Source of the DNA: Chlamydomonas sphaeroides
Taxonomy: Eukaryota > Chlorophyta > Chlorophyceae > Chlamydomonadales > Chlamydomonadaceae
Reading direction: 5' to 3'
DNA: 14,763 nt
Assembly (NCBI GenBank): GCA_001662425.1
Contig: BDDC01002259.1
Coordinates: 1 to 14,763, forward strand
Both the position numbers and the translations under genes were made by a program. Below the pieces are notes generated by a model. It saw only the letters and a program-made list of their open reading frames with translations. It was not told the origin of the DNA and ran no database searches. Shown here piece after piece: positions 9,240-14,763 of the stretch. Every line of letters begins with the position of its first letter. Within the stretch, counting starts at the first letter, position 1.

Positions 9240-10043
9240 TGCACCGCCACGCAGCACAGGCGCCGAAGCGCCGAGCGCCGAGCCAGCCCCTCGGATGGGG
9301 CCGCAAGAGCAGGCCCTCAGCAGTCGCCGATGACCAGGTCAGCGCATTCGGTCTTCACCTGCAAAATGCCTGTCCTCTGAGGCTCGGCGGGTGAGCTGGG
9401 CGTCCGCGCCAAAACTCAAGTCAAATGGCTGTCGCGGGACAAGTACCTAATAAGTCTATTCGCAATCCTACTGCGCTACCTAGGCGCGTGGCGTGTCCAG
9501 GGCACGTATGGGGAAGCCCAGGGCTTTCGCAAGGTGCGCCGGGTGTACGGCACAGCAGAACCCGAAAGCTCAGCCCTCTGCGATCTCACGCAAGGGCGTC
9601 TACCGTTAGAAACAAACGCCCTGCAGCTACCGTCAAGGACAAACAGCTACGCCACAGCATCAGCCTGCAAGTTTTTGGCACCTCCACGCTGCCCTGTCTT
9701 CTTTCTCATGTTGATATGAGCCTCGAACTTGATGCAAACATTTAGGTTCAGCAGCAAAGAGCGTCGACTGTAGAGGGCACCGGCCGGAGTGCTCACGCAG
9801 CGATGCTGCGCCGCTTGCACAATGGTGCGCTGCCGCGCCTCTGTTGGTGCTCACATTCACCCCAACATGGGTAGAGCTCAATTGGATCCGTGTGTCTTGG
9901 CTGCTGTTCAGGCGGTCGTGCGCAGGCGCCGCTGGACGACCTCGCTCCCAGCACGAGCTACCGATGCACTGCCCACTTCGCGTAAGCCAAAATCTGAGCC
10001 GGGCACAATCTTCGTCGCGTCCTGGCAGCTTACGCTTTTTCGC
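9240..10043. promoter_or_regulatory. Divergent intergenic region between the ATAD5-like and OPR-like genes
   Basis: About 800 bases separate the minus-strand ATG at 9239 from the preferred plus-strand ATG at 10044. The base composition is clearly less GC-rich than the flanking exons, and I see no homology-bearing frame. It must contain the 5' UTRs and promoters of both genes, possibly as one bidirectional promoter. I found no convincing TATA box or repeated element. An in-frame ATG at 9822 in a good context (ACAATGG) could extend the OPR-like protein into this region. Confidence 0.55.
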
Positions 10044-12912
10044 ATGGTCTGCAGGCCGGTTCCAACTGTGGCGCTGTCGCCCCGCGTGGCACGGAGACTA
10101 GCTGCGAGGGTCATGCGGGGACTGGTAAGCGGGGCTTGCTCTGGACTCACCTGAGCCGCTAGGCGCCGGCCCCCTCAAGGGGCTGTGCTCGGGGGCGCCC
10201 CTCTGCACCCACGCGTCCCGCTGACCACCGCACCTACGAATTGCCCATCGCCATCCCAACAGGCACGCAACGCTGTGTTGGCGCCAGCGCCGCCCATCAC
10301 CGCAGCCACACCGCAGGCCCCAGGCGGCAGCGGCAGCGGCAGCGGCAGCGGCCACCAGCCCGGCGCCTCCCCCTCCTCCCATAGGCCCGGCCCCAGCCAC
10401 CCCACCGACCGCGACAACGGCTACCCCCGCAGCGGCCAGCGGCCTAGCCCTCGCTACGACCGCCGGCCGCGCTCCGCGCCGCCGCCCGTTCCGCCCCAGG
10501 CACTGCCGTCGGACCCCGCGTCCCTCGCCAGGATTGCCAGCTACGGGCGCGACGACATCACGCCGCTGTGGCGCAAGGCCGAGCGCGACCTGCTGCCCGG
10601 TGGCGTGGCCAACACGCCCGCCCGCCGGCTCGAGTACCAGCTCGCAGTCGCGCCGGATCTGAGCGAGGTGCTGTCACTGCTCCGCAAGCACCGCGACAAC
10701 GAGGTCGTGTGGCGCGCGCAGCACACGTCGCTGGTGCTGGTCCGCGCCAGCCAGCTGCTGTACCCGCTCGCGCTCACCGCCGCGGCGGCCGAGGCCAGCG
10801 GCGGCGCGCGCGCCGTGACGGCACCGTCGCCGCGCTTCAAGGCGCTGGCCAAGATGCTGTTTGACGCGCTGCCGCCGGTGGTGCGCCGCACGGGCGGCGT
10901 GCAGGCGCTGGAGGGCGCGCAGACGGCGCAGCTGCTGGTGGGCATGAGCTGGATGCACGCGGGGGGGCACGAGGTGGACCAGCTGCTGGCGCTGCTGGTC
11001 GCCGACCTGCTGCGCAACCGAGGCCACAAGCTGGCGCGGCTGGCGGCGCTGGAGCCGCCGCTGTTCGCGCGGCTGGTGCGCGCGCTGGCGCTGCTCCTGC
11101 CCGGCCACGAGCCCCTGTGGCTGGAGCTGCAGCGGCTGTCGCTCGCGAGCCTGCTGGCGCCGCAGGGGGCTGCGGCAGCGGCAGCGGCAGCGGCCGCCTC
11201 CGGCGGCAGCAGCGCCGCCGCCGCCGCCACCCCCCGCCGGTTATGGGGCAAGGCGCGGCACATGCCGGACGCGTCGGTGGCCGACCTGGCGAACCTGGCC
11301 TTTGGCTTTGCCGCCGCCGGCCGGGCGGTGCCGCCGGTGTTCGACGCGCTCCGGACCGCGGTGCTGTCGGCGCCGCTGCCGCCCGACGCCGACGCGCTGT
11401 CGCGGCTGGCCTGGGCTTGGGCTCGTGCGCAGCTGCCGGCGGGCTACGAGCTGCCGACGGCGCTGGTGGCGGCCTTCCGGCCGCTGCTGCAGACGGCGCC
11501 GCCGCGGCCCCTGGCGCGCATGCTGTGGGCCTGCGGCGCCATGGGCGTGCGCAACGCCGCGTTCCTGGCCGCCGCCGGCGAGTCCATCATCACGCGGCGC
11601 CTCGACTTCGCATCGCCGCAGGAGCTCGTCAACGTGGTGTGGGCCTTCTCGCAGCTTGGCGTCCGCGCCGCGGCGGTGCCGCCGACGGCGACGCCGGCGC
11701 CAACCCCGGCGCCGACGACGGCGGCCGACGCGGAAGGGGACGCGGACGGGGAGGCGAGCGCGGGCGCGGCGGACGCGCGGGGCGATGAGGTCGAGGCGCG
11801 CCCGCCGCACGAGCGCGCCCCGCCCGGCCTGCGGTTGTCGGGGCGGCGGCGCCGCTCGGGGCCTCACGCCGGGACCGCCCAGCCTGCGGACGCCGCTGCG
11901 GCGGCGGCGGCGTTGCCGGCGCTGCAGCCGCTGTCCGTGTCGGCGGTGCTGGCTGCGGAGGCGGCGCGCGCGGGCCAGCGCGGCCCTCGGCCGGACGTGG
12001 ATCCCTGCTCGCCGCTGACGCTGTACCGCTTCCTGGCGCACTCGTTCATCAACGGCCACACCGGCCCCGGCGGGCCCGGCAACACGCGCTGGTCCATGGC
12101 CGACTCGCAGCTGGCTGTGCTGGCGGCGTCGTTTGCCCGCGCCAACTACGGCAACTGGGGCCTGTTCTACACCATGTCGCGCATGGCCATGCGCCGCCTG
12201 GTGGGTCGAACGCACGCGGCCGCCCCCAATCAGCGTTCGCACAACACACAACGAAGCCGCTGGCATGACGACAACAACAGTTTGTAGTCTACCGTATTGC
12301 ACGCGCTCAGCGCTGCCGGAGGGTACCTGTGCTAATGCCATGCCCCGAGCTCACTCACCTTCCCCCATCGCACCCCGCGCTCCTGCGGCCGCGCAGGCCA
12401 CGATGGGGCCGGCCGAGTACTCGCTGCTGCTGCCGGCCATGGCCAAAGTGGGTGTCAAGCACGACGCGCTGTTCCAGGCGGCCGCCGCCTTCCTGGAGCG
12501 CCGCGCCACCGACTTTGCGCCCGGCCAGCTGGCCGAGGTGCTGTGGGCGATGCAGCGCATGCTGCCGCGCCCCGCCTACGCCGGGCTCGCCGAGGGCGTG
12601 CGCCAGCGGCGGCAGGCCGGCGGCGGTGGCGACGGCATGGCGCCGGGCGGCGAGCTGCCGTCGCTCGCGCCGCTCCATGTGCCGAGCCACCTGCTGGAGG
12701 ATCTGGACTGGGATGAAGAGGACACGCGAGGGCGGCAGGTGGGCGAGGTGTTGGATGGCAGCATGTGGGACGCGCCCAGCATGCGGCACGGCTCGCCGAT
12801 GGGGTCCATGTCGGAGATGGAGAAGGGGCCGGAGGTGGAGGCGGAGGTGGTGTCTCGGCGGCCCGCGCCGCCGCTGCTGGTGTCGCGGGCGGTGGGCCGG
12901 GGCAATGAGTAG
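10044..12912 (+). CDS. Octotricopeptide (OPR)-like helical repeat protein, probably organelle-targeted (3 exons)
   Basis: Exons are 10044-10124, 10263-12200 and 12397-12912 (stop TAG), with two phase-0 GT-AG introns. The model gives 844 residues. The repeat core at about 370-500 shows alpha-helical units 37-38 residues apart, each with the OPR-type signature: LANLAFGFAAAG, LSRLAWAWARAQL, LARMLWACGAMG, LVNVVWAFSQLG. A later unit in exon 3 is LAEVLWAMQRM. OPR proteins bind specific organelle transcripts and govern their stability, splicing or translation; the target cannot be read here. The N-terminus (MVCRPVPTVALSPRVARRLA, then NAVLA) is rich in Arg, Ala and Val and lacks acids, as in algal transit peptides. 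Exon 2 has no in-frame ATG before the conserved region, so an upstream exon is needed. The start could instead be 9822, adding 74 residues. No C-terminal RAP domain is visible; the tail is acidic and Met/Ser-rich. A FASTK-like helical repeat protein is the main alternative. Confidence 0.75.
10326..10349 (+). repeat. GGCAGC hexanucleotide microsatellite, four copies
   Basis: Four perfect GGCAGC units code Gly-Ser repeats near the start of exon 2 of the OPR-like gene, between the putative transit peptide and the repeat domain. A similar GCGGCA-type run recurs near 11170-11194, where it codes an alanine tract. These are in-frame low-complexity spacers. Confidence 0.8.
11660..12020 (+). other. 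Low-complexity insert splitting the OPR-like repeat array
   Basis: After LVNVVWAFSQLG the regular 38-residue spacing stops. About 110 residues of Ala, Pro, Thr, Asp, Glu and Arg follow, including PTATPAPTPAPTTAADAEGD and an RRRR segment. Helical sequence resumes at LTLYRFLAHSFI and then LAVLAASFARANYG before the intron at 12201. The insert stays open in frame, so it may be a disordered loop or an unrecognised retained intron. I see no clear GT-AG pair that restores a better repeat. Confidence 0.6.
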
Positions 12913-13764
12913 CGGAGCGTGGATGGGTGGACGCGGTGGTGAGCGGGTAGCGAGGCGGGCTGAGGGTGGAGGCGGACGCGCAGCGGCGGAGCATGGGGAT
13001 CGCAGACACCCGCACCCTTGGGCTGAGCGGTGTCGAGGCGGTTGGTGATAGGCAGGCGCTGGGGTTGGAAGGATCTGTCATTTGGAGAACTGGTGATGCC
13101 AGAGACGCAAGGGAGAGAGAGTGTGCGAGTGCAAGGGGTCACATCCAGTCATTTGCAATGGCTGGGCTGCATGCCGCTGTGGTCGTGTGGTGCCGTGTGA
13201 AGGGCGCCAGATCAGAGGGTCGGCGAGCTGCGAGAGTGAGCGACCGACACGTGAGCAGAGTGACTCGGTATCACCATAGCTTGCAAGAGTAGCAAGGCCG
13301 TTGTTGTATTCGTCCTGGCGTGTCCTGGTCAATGCACCACGACGGGCCTGTACCGACAGCAGTCCCGCAGCAACAGGCCTTGCAGTGAGCCTCTTCAGGC
13401 CTTGCAGTGGGCCTCTCCACGTGCACCGAGCTATGCACACGCTTCAGCGTGACACCACAAATTGCGCCTAGCCCCCGATTCCCGCGCCAACCTGCAAAAC
13501 AGTCTCCTCGCCGCCACAAGCGCAACCTGCGACACCCTAGGCCCCAGCCCTCACCGACGAAGACCACTGCCCTCTGCTGCCCTTGGACCAGCACAAGCAC
13601 CCCAACCCTGCCATCTCTCTCTGCCCACTGCCCTCTGCCCACTACCCCATGCAACGCGCACCGCACAACCATCTACTCCTGACGTCCTGTTGGTCTTCAA
13701 AACCGGTACTATCATTCAACACGCACGCATCCACACTCGAAGCACAACACACACCGCGAGCCCC
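12913..13764. other. Convergent intergenic region (3' UTRs)
   Basis: This 852-base stretch lies between two genes that point toward each other. It should hold both 3' UTRs. No coding sequence with family motifs, tRNA or hairpin terminator stands out. There is no TGTAA polyadenylation signal on either strand; the nearest variant is TGTAT near 13304 on the plus strand. From about 13560 to 13680 the plus strand is pyrimidine-rich, with recurring tgcccactgccctc-like blocks. Confidence 0.6.
13375..13418. repeat. Tandem duplication of a 22-base unit
   Basis: Two adjacent copies beginning aggccttgcagtg occupy 13375-13396 and 13397-13418 and differ at two positions. They lie in the convergent intergenic region. 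No coding or structural role is evident; it looks like a recent local slippage or duplication event. Confidence 0.85.
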
Positions 13765-14538
13765 TCACGCTGTCAGCGTCACAAACTTGTCGCACACGCG
13801 GAACTTCTTGCTGCTGCGCAGCTGCTCCAGCACCGCAGCCAGCGACTCGTCGCAGCCCTTGGCCAGGCCGTGGCCGGCGCTCAGCTGCTTGCGCAGCTGT
13901 TTGAGCTTGAGCCGCCGCTCGGGCGCGTCGTCCAGCAGTTTGCCCACCAGCTTGCGCCACTTCTTGGGCTTGGGGCTGCCCGCCGCCGCGGATGCCGGCT
14001 CGGCCTCAGCCTCGGCCGCGGCCTTCTTGCCCTTTTTCTTCTTGTCCTTTTTGGCCTTCTTGCCGCCGGCCTCGTCAGGGACTACCTCGGCCTCCGCCGC
14101 GGCTGCCTCCTTGCGCTGCCGCTTGCGTTCCTTGCGGCTGCCGGCGTCGTCGTCGTCGGCGTCCGCTGCGGGCTTGCCGGTCGACACGCCGGCCTCGACA
14201 TCCGCCTGCTGCTCCTTCTTGGACTTGACCACCACAATGCGCCCGTCGTCCTCGCTTTCCGAGCCCGAGCCGCTGCAAGCAACAAGGACGGCAACAAGCA
14301 CACGCGCACTCGTCAGGCGGAACATGTCTACCACACCGTGGCGTGCCTGGCCAGGCTTGGGCCGCGCCTGCACAACACGCAGCGACTTGCACGCTTGGTG
14401 GCCGTGGCGGGACGCCCGGTGCCTGTCCCCTCACCTGCCCGACGCGTCGGCCTCCTGCTCGCCCTCGTCCTCGTCGTCGCTCTCCTGCAGCTTGGTTTTG
14501 GTGCCGCACCAGCGGGCGCCGGCCACTTTCTTGGGCAT
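13765..14538 (-). CDS. Lysine-rich, probably nucleolar protein with a LYAR-like C-terminal winged-helix domain (2 exons)
   Basis: Exon 1 runs 14538-14435 (MPKKVAGARWCGTKTKLQ, then an acidic stretch). A GT-AG intron at 14434-14273 follows, then exon 2 from 14272 to 13765 (stop TGA). The phase-2 junction rebuilds a Ser codon, giving 203 residues. The middle is disordered: acidic GSESEDDGR, a basic SRKERKRQRKE, and a lysine cluster KKAKKDKKKKGKK that should act as a nuclear/nucleolar localisation signal. The C-terminal 65 residues (WRKLVGKLL, then LKLKQLRKQL, then LEQLRSSKKFRV and FVTL) resemble the winged-helix-like tail of LYAR and some G-patch nucleolar proteins, which act in pre-rRNA processing. 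LYAR's N-terminal C2HC zinc fingers and any G-patch are absent, so it is either a minimal relative or a separate protein sharing the tail. I infer a role in ribosome biogenesis; this rests on recalled family features, not on alignment. Confidence 0.75.
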
Positions 14539-14763
14539 GTCACTTCGGCCCAGGCCCTGGCGGCCCTGAGCAGCGCCGTGCTGCGCCTGCGGTTAACAAA
14601 ATCGGGCGCAGAGGGCAGGAGCCGGGCGCTAGCATAGTGAGTGGATATGTGTGCGTGGCGGCAAGCGGACTTGGGCATGGCGTTTGGAGTGGGGCTGTTG
14701 CAAGGTCTTAGTATTACACCAGCACAGGGATAGCTGGGGCAATGTGGTAACCAGGCGGTGATT
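14539..14763. promoter_or_regulatory. Upstream region of the LYAR-like gene, possibly holding a neighbour's 3' end
   Basis: This is the 5' flank of the minus-strand gene that starts at 14538 and should contain its promoter and 5' UTR. No TATA box or coding segment is clear. On the minus strand TGTAA occurs at 14718-14714, the polyadenylation signal used by volvocine algae. It could mark the end of another minus-strand gene beyond the window edge. A single five-base match is weak evidence. Confidence 0.35.

Noticed and set aside
9803..9873. Alternative transit peptide start at the ATG at 9803 (MLRRLHNGALPRLC)
   Set aside because: It looks like a targeting peptide but stops after about 23 codons. 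The only nearby GT-AG pair (donor 9871, acceptor ending 9911) gives an intron of 41 bases and a frame mismatch. It is at most an upstream reading frame.
10050..10065. GGTTCCAACTG resembling a tRNA B box
   Set aside because: It departs from the B-box consensus, no A box lies at the right distance and no cloverleaf can be drawn around it.
13462..14637. A 391-codon plus-strand frame with leucine-rich, membrane-like stretches
   Set aside because: It is antisense to the LYAR-like gene. The leucine-rich stretches come from lysine and glutamate codons read on the other strand, and no family motif appears.

Overview
This is a GC-rich nuclear fragment, almost certainly from a green alga (Chlorophyta, probably chlorophycean). 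Three signs point there: genes interrupted by many short GT-AG introns of about 100-270 bases, proteins full of alanine, glycine and proline tracts with G/C-ending codons, and an octotricopeptide-like (OPR-like) helical repeat protein, a family that is greatly expanded in chlorophyte algae. There is no operon structure and no ribosome binding sites, rRNA, tRNA, CRISPR array or transposon that I can see. I could not assign a genus.

Layout. Positions 1-1051 hold no recognisable gene; they begin with a 19-base G run and include whatever 3' UTR follows the first gene. Positions 1052-9239 (minus strand) are one large gene of 13 exons. It encodes a protein of about 1950 residues that I identify as ATAD5/Elg1, the large subunit of the alternative clamp loader that removes PCNA from DNA. 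All twelve splice junctions keep the reading frame, the exon total is a multiple of three, and the joined exons restore the family motifs in order. Positions 9240-10043 are a lower-GC intergenic stretch between two divergent genes. Positions 10044-12912 (plus strand) are a three-exon gene for an OPR-like protein, probably organelle-targeted; its 5' end is uncertain. Positions 12913-13764 lie between two convergent genes and include a small tandem duplication. Positions 13765-14538 (minus strand) are a two-exon gene for a 203-residue lysine-rich, acidic, probably nucleolar protein whose C-terminus resembles the winged-helix end of LYAR-type and G-patch nucleolar proteins. The last 225 bases are its upstream region.

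The three genes do not form a pathway. One acts in DNA replication and genome stability, one probably in organelle RNA metabolism, and one probably in ribosome biogenesis. I found no new multi-gene system. The most interesting points lie within the genes: RGG/RGR-rich and Ser-Pro inserts in the clamp unloader, including one between Walker A and Walker B; a PCNA-binding-like motif one residue short of consensus; a low-complexity insert splitting the OPR-like array; and a LYAR-like tail without LYAR zinc fingers.
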